DNA from: Phascolarctos cinereus
Lineage: Eukaryota > Chordata > Mammalia > Diprotodontia > Phascolarctidae
Assembly (NCBI RefSeq): GCF_002099425.1
Contig: NW_018344105.1
Coordinates: 6,202,501-6,266,500 of the forward strand
Reading direction: 5' to 3'
DNA: 64,000 nt
Position 1 is the first letter of the stretch. Each line of letters starts with the position of its first letter. Below the pieces are notes generated by a model. It saw only the letters and a program-made list of their open reading frames with translations, was not told the origin of the DNA and made no database searches. Positions 46,960 to 58,129 of this stretch are shown here, in pieces. The translations under genes and the position numbers were made by a program.

Positions 46960-47690
46960 AACATGGGACTGGTACAACAGAAAGAGCCCTGAACTTGGAA
47001 CCCCAGGGACTGAATTTGAATCACAGTTCTTCCATTTACTGCTTGTGTGACCTTGGGCAAATCACTTCATGTCAATGGGCCTCAGTGTGCTCATCTATAC
47101 AAAGAGGGGGCTGCTCTAGCTCTGTGATCTGAGGAAGGACTGGGTGGTTTTGAAAGGCTGGGGAGATGGGGAGGGGGGCGCAGGTGGCAGCTGGGTGGTG
47201 GCAATGGATACAGCACTGACCCTGGAGTCAGGAAGGACCTGAGTTCAAATGTGGCCTTAGACCCATGATACTCACTAGCTGTGTAACCCCGACTGCCTCC
47301 ACTGCTTTGGAGGTCTTTGGCTTCTGTTACCTTCTGACCTCAGGTAGCTTGCCAGGTGCTTCAGTGGAACTCAATTCAAAGCAATCTATTTTAAATGTCT
47401 GCTATGAGCATGGTACTATGCTAGGAACTGGGGATACTAAGCCAGTAAAAACAAAGCAGGTCCCACCCTCAAGGAGCTTACTTTCTCCTGGTGGAAAAAA
47501 ATAATGTCCAGAGAAGTAGGATTAGGGAGTTAGAGGCAGAAAAGACCTCGGAGGCCGTCTGCTCCAAGCCCTTCATTTTACAGATGAGGAAATGAAAACC
47601 CAGAGGGTCACTCAGGCATTATAGTAAGCATGAGATCCGAGATTGGAACTCAGCTCTTTGGACTCCAAATACAGGACTCTTTGGACTATG
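46960..47690 (+). repeat. Cluster of MIR and CORE-SINE fragments
   Basis: MIR at 46970-47130 (GTGTGACCTTGGGCAAATCA); truncated CORE-SINE at 47185-47290 (GACCCTGGAGTCAGGAAGGA); tail block at 47380-47490 (TCCCACCCTCAAGGAGCTTA); MIR-class piece at 47515-47690 (ACAGATGAGGAAATGAAAAC). Confidence 0.75.
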
Positions 47691-47804
47691 TAGTATCATG
47701 ATGCTTCCCCATAATAAAGTAAATACAAAATAACTTGATGAGGAAGTGGGGAATCAAGAAAGGGAATAATTTAGATGAAGATGAAAATGATAGCTGAAGT
47801 AAGT

Positions 47805-47894
47805 AGGTGAGAAAGAAAAGAAGGAAAAGATGAAGAAAGAAGGAAGGAGAAGGAGGAAGAAGGAGGAAAAGGAGGAAGGAGAAGAAGAAGAAAA

Positions 47895-47941
<47 letters not shown>
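47805..47941 (+). repeat. Purine-rich tract ending in (GAT)n
   Basis: About 90 bp of nearly pure G/A (GGAGAAGGAGGAAGAAGGAG) followed by about 15 GAT units at 47896-47941. Confidence 0.95.
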
Positions 47942-48289
47942 AGAGGGAAGCACAAAGCTGAGAAGGCAGCTGGGTAACAACAGCCAGAGATAGAACATTG
48001 AAGGAACAGAGATAATCTAATCTATTCCCTTAATTTTACAGAGGAAGAAATAGACCTAAGAGATGAAGGGTCTTGCCCACAGTCAGAACAGAGTTATTCT
48101 GTTTTTAAAAATCGCTAAGACAAAGAAAGGATGGTTAAGTATACCACAGGAAATAAAAATCCAACTCACAGGAAGGAGAGGTAGGTAGAAGTCACTTATC
48201 TCAATTTCCTCCATTTCCCTTTTGAAGAGTTTTGTTGTTGTTTTTATTGTTATTGAAAATGTATAGCAAAATTTGACTGCAACTTATAT

Positions 48290-48575
48290 TAAGGGATAAT
48301 AATAATAATAATAATAATAATGATAATAGATAGATAGCATTTATATAGCACTTTAAGGTTAGCAAAGCACTTTGCATAGGTTATCATCAACCCTGGAAGG
48401 TATCTCTATTTGATAGATTAGGAAACTGAGGCTGAGACAAGCTAAGTGACTTGCCCAAGGTCACACAGATCCTAAACGTCTGAAGCAGGATTTGAATTCA
48501 TGTCTTCCTGACTCCAAGTTCAGTACTCTTAGCCACTGTACCACCTAACTCCCTATATAATAATAATAATAATAG
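48290..48575 (-). repeat. (AAT)n plus minus-strand CORE-SINE
   Basis: AAT units at 48296-48330 lead into GCATTTATATAGCACTTTAA, GAAACTGAGGCTGAGACAAG, GTCACACAGATCCTAAACGT, GGATTTGAATTCATGTCTTC. A shorter AAT run lies at 48557-48574. Confidence 0.8.
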
Positions 48576-48729
48576 TTCTCACTTAAATACTTCAGGTTTA
48601 CAAAGCACTTGAATAAAGATTAAAACAAATACAGGCAGATAATCAATTTCCTTGTCTTAAATAAGAGGAACAGACCAAATGACCTCTAAGGTCCCCTTTC
48701 ATCTCTTAGGTGGCTATGATCTCATCGGG

Positions 48730-49997
48730 CAGTTTTGCAAAATCCAAGGCCCCAACAAATTAAGAAAGGAATGTAGCCACAGGGAAACATGCAGTCTAGG
48801 AAGCCCACTGGACCCAATAAGGAAGTTCTTTCACTTCCACAATTAGTAATGCTGTGTAGCCTCTCTGCAAGAGGTAGAATTGTCAACCCTGTCTTACAGA
48901 TGAAGAAACAAAAACCAGGGTGAAGAGGTTTGCCTAATACATAGCAAGTTGGCTACACGTCAGAAATCAGACCTTGCCAGGGTCTGTCCACCAAAGCACA
49001 GCAATAGGACTTTCTCCTCAATGATGACAGGCTGCACCCTAGAAGGGTAAGATGTGGAGGAAACATTGCCTGTCCTGGCAGTCAGTGGCCATATAAAAAT
49101 GAAGACACAATGAGCTCCCAACTGGCTCCCAACTCCCAACAGAGTGTTCTCTGTGACTATAAACAGGCCCCAGTATGCCATGTGCACATGAGGAAACCTA
49201 AATGACCAAGTTAAAAGAAAGCTACAACAGCAGCCCAAACTGGACTCCTTCTTGATCATAAGGTCCATCTAACATGCTACTGATCATTAATGGGCACCAT
49301 CTTAATGGTCTTTCTCCCACTGATGATCAGTCTACACTAAACATATACAAAGAGTACCAGTAATTTTTCACGATTTTTCATTGTTCCATTCTTTCAGCCT
49401 GGGGGAAATATTGGCTGGGATATGTAAGGGAACAAAACCCCAAAGCACACACACACGACCCTTACCTATTTTCTCTGATAGAGTCTACTGATCCTGGATT
49501 CTACTAAAAAACAATATTCCATGCTTTATTACTTTCAATTTTGGTTTTTTTCAGTTATACTAACAATTTTAAGAGAAAAGATGAATTGTGTTGTGGTTTA
49601 CTGTTCAGATGGAAGAAATGAGAGGCCAGATGAAGCCAGGCAGGCTGACTACTGAGTAAGGAAGAGCCTCTGCCCATAGGTGGAAGCATCTGTGAGCCAC
49701 GTGACCCACACAGAACAATTACTGGAAAGGAGGGAGAGGTCACCATCTTTCCCAATCAACAATCCTAATGATGCCATGTCTTCCATTTTCAGATACTTTA
49801 AAATTGAAAAGTAATCTCTTAATCACCTTGATTTCTGTTACTGAAGGAGAAATAAAGGTCCAGAGAACACCTACATAACAGCATCTTTAGAACTGTGACA
49901 TTCTTTGCTCCCAAGTCCTGAACTCTCAAGTCTGTTTCCGTACCAGGTTTCCAGTCATCATAATTTGTCCTTGCCTAAATCTGGGGCAGTTACTTAC
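48730..49997. other. End of intron 2 before exon 2: little recognised
   Basis: A weak MIR-like piece at 48880-48960 (CTTACAGATGAAGAAACAAA). No other element recognised up to the exon 2 donor. Confidence 0.45.
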
Positions 49998-50136
49998 TTG
50001 AATACGGTGTACACCATTCTGTTTTCCAATCTGCTGCTCAATGGTCTGGACACAGGAATTGCATGTCATACCTTCCACTGCGATGGTGACAGAATTCACA
50101 CCCATAACTGGATCCATTCTGCTTTCCTTCACATTC
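49998..50136 (-). CDS. ATP7A: ATP7A exon 2: start codon and first half of metal-binding domain 1
   Basis: The coding part runs from the ATG at 50117 to 49998 (40 codons), with 19 nt of 5'UTR in the same exon. The start has a strong context (A at -3, G at +4) and its first residues, [10 protein letters not shown], closely match human ATP7A. GMTCNSC at residues 16-22 carries the first copper-binding CxxC pair, which receives copper from the chaperone ATOX1 in the family. The exon ends on a complete codon (CAA) before GTAAGT. The acceptor at 50137-50138 is preceded by six A's between the T-run and CAG, so it looks weak. Confidence 0.95.
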
Positions 50137-51640
50137 CTGTTTTTTAAAAAAAAAGTAAAAGATTTTAACTTAGCAGTGGAAATGAATATTTTTCTTTCCC
50201 CACGGAAGTGTGTAAAGTAAATACAAATCACTTTTTCAAAGCCTGCCTACAACTTTCCTTCATCTTGGATGAGGAAGTAAAAAGCTTTTTCCAAGGCAAG
50301 ACTTCACCATATTTGAATGAATACAGCACTAAGACAAAACTTAGGGCATTTTCAAGAGGACAGAAAAAAATCCTTAAAATTATTCCTGATTATTCTCTCC
50401 CTCTTACCTGAATTTCTCACAGAAACTCATTTAGTTAATACTACTACACCAAGTTGTTTTTGTCTTTGGAGTAATTTTCTTTCAACTACCAAATCACTAA
50501 AATACATTAATTCAATTCACTTCAACAAACATTTATTAAGTATTTATGTGGGCTAGGCACTGATACAAAGACAAAATTTTAAACAAGCCATGTCCCCATG
50601 GAGCTTACAATTTAAAAAGACAAGGGCAGAGGAGATAACTATGTCGGTAGGAGTAGAAGGGAAAGAAATGACAAAGAAGTATATTTCTACAGAGCTTTGT
50701 TTACATACCATTGTTCAACTGGTATGATCAGTCATATTGGAAGCAAGCCTAAGAAATGAGTCAGGAGAAATAATGGGCTTTTCCCAATGCATGTCTCTAG
50801 GCAACTTTGAGAGGAACCTTACATTATTCATGTTTGGGTCCCATGATTTTGCGTAACTTTAAAGGTGCTAATTAAAGCAAATTTTTCTAGTTTATAAGAG
50901 AAGTTACATTAGGAAGAACAGGTTAGGTAGATATAGGGAAATTATGCAAGTACTTGGCAAAGACTTCAAGTTACATAGAGAATAATAAGCTTGCAGAAGA
51001 GGGAGGGGAGGAATTTTGAGCTAAAAAAAGGAAAAAAGGCAAATGGTGACAGTGGGGGAAAAAAAGCAGGAAATAAAAGAAATCTTACTAAGATATTATC
51101 ACACCCAGCATGAGACTGCAATAAAAGAAAAAGCCGAATCCAATGACTCAAGTTCAGTATTCACTGTTAGAATCTACTTGATTTGAATTAGAATCTATAT
51201 TCATGTGACCATAAGTAAGCACTTAAGAAATGGAGACTGTCCCATTAAGAACTACCATAGTACACTTCAATTCCGATGAAATCACCAAGGATGTGTTCTG
51301 ATCATTTCTGAAGCAGATGCTAATTCAACTGATCTTCTACCACCACATACAACATGGTATCTAAATATTTTAGAGCCCTATTTTCTCAGATGACACAATT
51401 ACAAAGATCACTCCCCTTGGTCAATCCAATCACCAAGGCAGGCAAGCTTTTACAGCAATTCACAGCTAAACTATGGCTACTGTCATGCCTGAAGGCATGC
51501 TTACCAGAGGCTTTAGGCTCAGCAACTCTGTATTTATGGGGCACCTTGGTTGAAGGCCCTCCACAGTACTTCTGAATCTACTCAGTGGTTTTGGAAGCAT
51601 GACTAGCTTCTTGGGACATTTTAACTAATATCCATGCTAA
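50137..51640. other. Start of visible intron 1
   Basis: The tail block AAACATTTATTAAGTATTTA / CCCCATGGAGCTTACAATTT lies at 50525-50615. Otherwise no element, CpG-rich island or first exon is seen here. Confidence 0.5.
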
Positions 51641-51644
51641 AATA

Positions 51645-52210
51645 GATGTGCTATCAGAAAGGCCAGTCCTCTGCTCTCAGTCATGGGTAATGAGGATGGG
51701 ATCTGGACCCCAAAAAGGAAAAACCCTGGACTTTCCCACATGGCCAAATCTCTGGTGGTCCCGAGGCTATAATCCCATCAACTGGCCTTTCATTGTGGCT
51801 ATGACCAATTGCCCAATTCTCTGTTACCCCAAACCTAGCCTACCCCTCCATTGTCTTCCCTCTCTATGGTCATTTCCCACCCTTAATCCTATCTAGGCTC
51901 CATTCTCCCTTGGCCACATGGTCCAGGTCCCTGGCATTCTATTACCTCACAGTCCCCCATAGACTACTTGGCTACTCCTAGATCCCTCCCACAGTCTTTC
52001 TGTATATAATGTCCATCTTGTCTCCAGATGCTCAGATTCTTACAATCTAGCCAATAGCTCACTAACATTCAGACTCCTTAAGAGTCTGCCCAATATGACT
52101 GATGTTCTAATAAACCTTGTCTTTGGCTGAAAGAAGGCTTGGGTCGAATTCTTGAGGTCAGGACCCGCATGTTCTGATTTTGTGGTCTCAGCATCCCTAA
52201 ACCTCAGCAG
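51645..52210 (+). mobile_element. Candidate solo LTR of an endogenous retrovirus
   Basis: About 560 bp with LTR layout: pyrimidine-rich U3-like part, a TATA box (TGTATATAAT at 52001), an AATAAA signal at 52109 and a short region ending near ACCTCAGCA. No internal viral genes flank it, so it looks like a recombined single LTR fossil. Family not recognised (gammaretrovirus-like layout); the edges are uncertain and I found no clear target duplication. Confidence 0.5.
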
Positions 52211-52269
52211 TGGGCGCGTTTACATATCACGGGAAGCTAGCACAGCCTGCTCAAAAATTAGGATGAAGG

Positions 52270-52420
52270 CGATAGCTCTGATTCACTTCACTACATCAAG
52301 TACTTATCAAACGCCTCGAAACGCTAGAAAAGGCCCGTACTAACAATGGGAAGACAAAGACAAACAGAACCTGAACGACCCCTTGCCCTGGAGAAGTTTA
52401 CATTCTACGGGGTTGAGGGA
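52270..52420 (+). repeat. Old SINE/LINE tail block
   Basis: ACATCAAGTACTTATCAAAC and CCCTTGCCCTGGAGAAGTTT ACATTCTAC: the recurring module. Confidence 0.6.
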
Positions 52421-52429
52421 GATACAACA

Positions 52430-52645
52430 TGTACTTTGGTTGTTATGCTGTTTTTCAGTCACGTCTGACTCTTCATGACCTCATTTGGGGTTTTCTCAGC
52501 AAAGATACTGGAGTCGTTTGCCATTGCCTTCTCTACACCATTTGACATATTCGGAAACTGAGGGTTAAGTGACTTGCCCAGGGCCACACAGCTAGTAAGT
52601 ATCTAGGCCCAGTGCTCCATCCACTTTGCCACCTAGCTGCTCATA
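52430..52645 (-). mobile_element. Marsupial CORE-SINE, long form, minus strand
   Basis: TCAGTCACGTCTGACTCTTC ATGACC and TTGGGGTTTTCTCAGCAAAG (tail of the long form), then GTTAAGTGACTTGCCCAGGG and the head complement CACCTAGCTGC. Confidence 0.85.
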
Positions 52646-53149
52646 AAACATACACAAATAAATAAATCTATACAGTTTGAAAGTAATTCTAAGAGGGAGA
52701 TAATTTCAAGTGTTAACTAGTAGAGAGAGAGAGGATAATCTATGATTCCTGGCAATTAACTCTAAAATGTTATCTATTATACTCAGAAACTCATTTGTTT
52801 GTATTGTTTTGATCTTTGTAATCTATTTTAAAGATCACATTCTCTCTCCTCTTTGCTTAATAAGTTTCGTAATGGCCTTTGGCAAAAAGCAGTTCTGATC
52901 TGTACTTGCCCTACTGCATTTGCTACAGGGCAATCCATGATCTATAAACATGCAACCCACAAAGGCCCCATACAGATGCACAGCTGACACCCCACCACAC
53001 CCTTTTCAATTAGAGCAGATGCTGCCACCATGGAAGCAGTTGTGAAAAATCCTGCACTTATGAAGGAATCAACAGCTTCCAAAGGGAAAGGCAGAGGCTG
53101 TGACAAAGCAGAAACAGAACTCAAATAACCTTTTTTTGATCACTATCTC

Positions 53150-54000
53150 CCCTTCCATCTCTCCCTGTGCCTAATCCTTCCTAACCCTAGCTATTCTTTG
53201 TCCTCACCCAATATCCAATGACTTTATCCCTCTCTGTTTTCTCAATCCATCACCTCTACTCGGCCTCATTTTTCTCTCTTCACAGTCTTGATTCCATAGT
53301 TGACTCGTTAAACCATATTCACTACATTTGCCCCTTGAATCCACTACCCCCTGTCCAACAGCTGCTCGTGTCCTACCAATCTTCCATCTCAGATCAGCAT
53401 CTCTCTATTTTGCTAAAGGAAGTCACACAACTGGGCTGACTGGGTTGACTACAAATTCCTATTATGTAATGTCAACTGGGCCCTCACTGAGGAAAAGCAA
53501 TTCTTCTCTGATTGAATCTAGAGTACACTCCCCAAGGGCATTCCAAACCTCCTCCTGTCTCCTGGAGCTCCTATTCCCTCTTCCTCCTCCTCCTCCCCCA
53601 CCAGAAAAATCTTATCCCCTACTTCAGAAAACACAGGTCATTCACCATGAGCTCCTTTATCTCTGTGACTCCACATCTCAAAATCCAACTTTTCCCATCC
53701 TCTTCTTTCCTCCACTGATAAAAGAAGTGTGCCACCTTGACTAGGGCCTTATCTATCCCCTCCTTCTCTCTTACTGGCTCCTTCTGTGCTGCCTACAACC
53801 ATGTCCAGATATTCCCCATTTTCCCAAAGTCTACTTCACTCTGATATCCTCTCAAGCCAACCTCCTCAATCTCTCCTCCTTTTCAGTGCCAAGCTTATAG
53901 TGAAGAGCTGTCTAATTTTACTGCTTCTACTTCCTTACCACCTACTCACTCCTTAACCCCTTATAATCAGGCCTCTGATCCCACCACTCAACAAATGAGG
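53150..54000 (+). mobile_element. L2-type LINE ORF2 fragment (reverse-transcriptase side)
   Basis: A pyrimidine-rich coding-like block; near its end ATCAGGCCTCTGATCCCACC ACTCAAC matches the L2 reverse-transcriptase segment around G-F-R-P-x-x-S-T. Broken into several frames. 52660-53140 before it shows nothing clear. Confidence 0.55.
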
Positions 54001-54299
54001 GCCTTGGGCAAAATGATCACCAGGGTATATTTCAATGCTAAAATTCTGTGATTTTGCAAATGTTTGGTTTTTCAGCATTTATAAATCTCAATTCCAGTGT
54101 AGTCTATAGCACTATATATGTATACATATGTATATAGTCATGACATATCATGATAAATCACCTGACAGTACTAAATTTCAGAGTACAAAAGGAGTCAGGA
54201 TAAATTAGAATGTGATATGGAGAGATGCTGCTTGAAGTACCTTAAAGCCTGAAGTAAGTGAAATACAGCACGTCTTTCACTTACGCACATAATGTGAGG

Positions 54300-54400
54300 C
54301 AGCATGGGAGAGGGGAAAGAGCGCCAACTCTGGAGTCACATCTGGCTCAAGTCCTGGCTCTTGGCCTTACTGCTTGTGCAGTGCTGGGCAAGTGATAGCT
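54300..54400 (+). repeat. MIR 5' part
   Basis: GGCAGCATGGGAGAGGGGAA and CTCTGGAGTCACATCTGGCT. Confidence 0.6.
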
Positions 54401-54409
54401 GCTCGGGAC

Positions 54410-55410
54410 TAAAGGAGCTTCTTGACAAGCTACAGCACGACATTGAATCTAATAAGAAATTCAATAAGAAAAAAATAGAGTCTCATCCTTGGGTACCAAA
54501 AATCGGCTGGACGAGTATAAATGGGAGAGGTGTAGCTAGACAGCAGGTGCTCCGCAAAAGGCCTCAGGACTTCAGGAGGCAATGGGCAGCCATAGGTTGT
54601 GGCAGCCCAAAAAGGGGAAGGGATGGGGGAGGGGAGGGGGTATGAAGAGGGGCCCGGCTTCCAGGAGTAGAGAAGGGATCAGTCCTTTGTACTCGTTGCA
54701 CCTCAGACCTCATCTGAAGTGTTGTGTTCAGTTCTGGGTGCCACGTTTTAAGTATCTTGATAAATTAGAGAGTGTTAAGAGGAGAGCAATTAGCTTGATG
54801 AAGAGTCTTGAGCCCATGACATGTGAGGATTGGTTAAAGGAACTAGGTCTGTTCAACCTGGAAAAAAGATGCAGGAGGAAAATGAGAGCTGTCTTAGAGC
54901 ATGTGGAGTAGGGAACAGGTTTAGACTTGTTCTGTCCTGCCCCAGGTGACAGAACAGGTGGAAGCTGACAAGTAAATTTAGATTGGAGATAAGGAAAAAT
55001 AGTCTTAAGAAGGTGACCTGCTTTGAGAGGTGGTCGGTTCCCCTTCCTTGGAGATCTTCAAGCAGAGATTAAACAACCACTTAACAGGTATGTTAGAGTG
55101 GGGTTCCTCTGAGGCAGCTAGGCAGGATAAAGCACTGGGTGTGGAGTCGGGAAGCCCTGGGTTCAAATGCAGCCTCAAACACTTACTAGAGGTGTGATTT
55201 TGGCTTCCCGTTTGCCTCAGTTTCCTCACCTGTAAAATGAAAGTAATGATAACACCTATCCCCCAGGGCTGTTGTGAGTATCACAACAATTACTGTGTGC
55301 CTAGCACACAGCAAGCACTATATAAAATGCTAGCCATTAGGTATGGGTTGTATTGGATGGCTGAGGACCTTCCCAAATCTCCAGTTCCATGATTCTAAGA
55401 GCACTTCTAG
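54410..55410 (+). mobile_element. L3/CR1 LINE 3' region, split by a SINE
   Basis: ACTAAAGGAGCTTCTTGACA, GTTCAGTTCTGGGTGCCACG, AGGAACTAGGTCTGTTCAAC CTGG, GAGATCTTCAAGCAGAGATT, then after the SINE TGGATGGCTGAGGACCTTCC. About 750 bp of L3, the longest such copy here. Confidence 0.8.
55110..55340 (+). mobile_element. CORE-SINE inserted in the L3
   Basis: GAGGCAGCTAGGCAGGATAA, GGGTTCAAATGCAGCCTCAA, GTTTCCTCACCTGTAAAATG and TAGCACACAGCAAGCACTAT. Confidence 0.8.
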
Positions 55411-55419
55411 CTTTAAATC

Positions 55420-56440
55420 TATGGTCCTAAATTGCTCTACAGAGTTACCACACATTGGTTGCCAAACCCAATAGCCTTCTGTCAGGCCTTGTCTTCCTCA
55501 GCCTTTGTGCAGCTTCTGACTCCACTGGCAACTCCCTTCCTGCTGGATTTTCCTTCCTCCTTTGGCCTTCCTAGCACCAAACACTGGGAACCTGAAGAGC
55601 AGTGTGCTGGGAAAGACATCAAAGAAATGGACTGTATCAAAGTTTTGTCTAGGGCCAGGACTATGCAGAAAAAAAGAGGGAAGAAACTCTCATCTTCCCC
55701 CTGCTCTGTACTATATTTCAGTTATTTTATAGGCTAAATTGACCTTGTGGACTGGCCTAGCAACTTAAACACCACTTATTAAAGTAATTTCTGTTGGAAA
55801 ATGAACCTCAGTTCCAAATTTAAGAAAGAACTTTGGGGATATAATCTACTCATAGGTTTGTGGTTAGGAATTCAAGTCCTTTGTTAGGATGTTTTCTGTT
55901 TAGTATACTCCAAACCAAAGTAGTGGAGCAGAACCCTTGTTCAAAAGGGGAAAAATATCCAGTAGAAAAGAGAAACATGAACAAAAATGGAATCATTCAC
56001 ACTGTGAAAAGCTAAGAGGACCTTACAAGTCCAAATCATGATTATCTCAACCTGTTCTCCTATTACATATAGCCTGATTCATGTTTTCCCAAACACCACT
56101 GGCCGACAATCTGACTATCCTCCCAGCCTGCCCAAATCGGCATCTGGCACCTGGCATGCTTTTGCCTCTCAGCTATTTGCTCTACTGATCCACCCTCCCC
56201 AATGCAACAATGATGTGCTTTCTCTGGGTGCTGCTCAAACTTTGCCTTCTCAGGAAGCCTGTTCAGTTTAATCCCGGGTGGCTGTAGTTGCTCTTGCAAC
56301 TCTATGTACTCCACCATTCTCAGCAACACTTGTATATAACATAATATGATATAATATGATATGATAATATAATACAATACCACATAATATAATACGATAT
56401 AATGATATAAATGTGTCTGTCCTATTTACTTCTTAAAATG
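55420..56440. other. Intron 1 stretch: no gene; AT-rich microsatellite
   Basis: Weak L2-like text at 56040-56280. An (ATAAT/GATAT) microsatellite lies at 56338-56412. The 101-codon frame at 55432-55737 resembles nothing known. Confidence 0.45.
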
Positions 56441-56451
56441 TAAAGTGTCTC

Positions 56452-56600
56452 GGGCAGGTAGGTGGTGCAGTGGATAGAGCACCGGCCCTGAAGTCAGGAG
56501 GACCTGAGTTCAAATCCGGCCACAGACTAAATGCATGACACTAGCTGTGAGACCCTGGGCAAGTCACTTAGCCCCAACTGCCTAAAAAAAAAATTAAAGA
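56452..56600 (+). mobile_element. Marsupial CORE-SINE
   Basis: GGGCAGGTAGGTGGTGCAGT, GAGTTCAAATCCGGCCACAG and CTGGGCAAGTCACTTAGCCC with an A-rich tail. AAAGTGTCTC and AAAGAGTCTC flank it. Confidence 0.88.
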
Positions 56601-56609
56601 GTCTCAATG

Positions 56610-57600
56610 GTAAGAGCAACACTAATAATAATGATAATAACTGGCATTTAGATACAAATACATGTTAAGGTTTACAAAGTGCTTTACATATGTGATCTCA
56701 TTTCAGCAAACAGTCAAGAATGTTCTTTGTAGCACCTTGTAGCATCTAGAATGGATGTTCTATACAGAGTAAGTACCTAAATGGTTCTGATGATAATAAA
56801 GAGCATGATATTCCAGGAAACAGTTAAATGCATCAGGAGCAATCCTATCAGGAATAGCTTTACAATAGGAAAAACAGTAGGGCTGTTATGATGCAAAGAA
56901 CAGAGAACCTCAAAACAAAACAAAGCAAAACAAGAACAAACCTATCAATACTGGAAACCAATGGTCAGGCCCCATCTAGTAGAAATGAACAATCTCAAGG
57001 ATCTTAGATTTAGAGCTACTTTAGTAGATCCAACTTAAATATTTCCAACATGTCAACTAAATATTACTGCCAAAATAGTTTAGATTTAAGACAAGCTTAA
57101 GAAAATAAATAATGTTTTCTTTCAGTTTCTGACCTATCTTGCTTCTCCCCACAATCAAAGCAGCGAGATCTGGATTTCCAAACAACTGTATTAGAATGAC
57201 TTTTATGGCCCATTGTTCTGCCAAAGTCCCAGCCAGTAGATTTCTGGACTTCACATTGAACACAGGTAGATCTCCGCCCCTGGAATTCCAGCAGAGTTGT
57301 AGGCTGGAACCTGTAGAGGTTCCTGCAGGCATACTTTTTGGCAAAGACAGGAGTGGGAATGTGCCAGGGAGCTCATCAATGGCTCCGCCATGAGAAAAGC
57401 TCTCCCAGGACCCACGAGAGTTTGAGAGACAGACAGATAGACAGAAAGTCTTAAAGCCCAGGAAGGGAAATAAGACACAAACAAATAACAGAAAGAGAAA
57501 TTTTTGTTTGACTGCACCTGCAATTTCATCAATGTAGAGAGCTGCAGGTGACAAACTCCCTCTTCCAGTGAAAGACCACCTCTGCAACCTCTAGTTTTAG
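56610..57600. other. Intron 1 stretch: little recognised
   Basis: A short SINE-like tail at 56640-56710 (TTTACAAAGTGCTTTACATA). 57060-57600 has no recognised repeat. Its minus-strand frame (57057-57587, 176 codons) is the longest unexplained one in intron 1 but has no family I know. Confidence 0.4.
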
Positions 57601-57615
57601 AGTTGACTAGGCCCA

Positions 57616-57740
57616 CAGTGCTTCTTAAACTGTGGGTCAAGAATGGAAAAAGTTAAAGAAGCCCTGGACTAGAGCACTGACAGGTTAAGTGACTCATCCA
57701 GAGTCACACAGCCAGGATGGGTCAGAGGCCAGCTCTCTAA
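57616..57740. repeat. hAT end plus MIR core fragment
   Basis: CAGTGCTTCTTAAACTGTGG resembles one end of a hAT family. AGGTTAAGTGACTCATCCAG AGTCACACAGCC is a MIR core. Confidence 0.5.
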
Positions 57741-57829
57741 GCATTAGGCCACTTTCTCAAAAGAAAAATAATAATATAAACATCATAATATAAAAAAGTA
57801 CTACAACCACTCATATTTACAAAGAAATT

Positions 57830-58060
57830 TGAGGCAAAATAGGAAAGGTACAAGGTGCAATGATGGTTCAGAGGAGAGAGAAAGATCATTTTCTGCTGGG
57901 GGAGGGGGGGAAGCAGGATCAGAAAGCTTCCTAAATATGGCATTTGAGCTGGGTCTTGAAGAATGGGTAGAAATTCAGTGGAACTGGGCTGGGGGAAGGC
58001 CATTCTAAGTAAAGAGAACAGCATGAACAAAAGCACAAACAAGGATTAAAGATATGTAAC
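57830..58060 (-). repeat. L2 3' fragment
   Basis: In reverse complement: TTCTTCAAGACCCAGCTCAA ATGCC and TCTCTCCTCTGAACCATCAT are in L2 order. Confidence 0.65.
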
Positions 58061-58129
58061 AATTTCTCCATAACCACAGTCACTGAGTCTATCAGAGTGT
58101 GCAACATTGGATACCTGTTGCCAGGGGGA

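Noticed and set aside
47686-47998. Poly-Ser and poly-Ile frames
   Set aside because: Translation of the GAT and purine-rich tract.
52942-53130. Possible processed pseudogene (Lys-rich short frame on plus strand, minus frame of 60 codons)
   Set aside because: I could not match it to any protein; too short and without a poly-A tail or target duplication.
57057-57640. Overlapping minus frames of 176 and 129 codons in intron 1
   Set aside because: Two frames overlap and neither shows a family; the composition is like the surrounding intron. They could be checked by RNA-seq.
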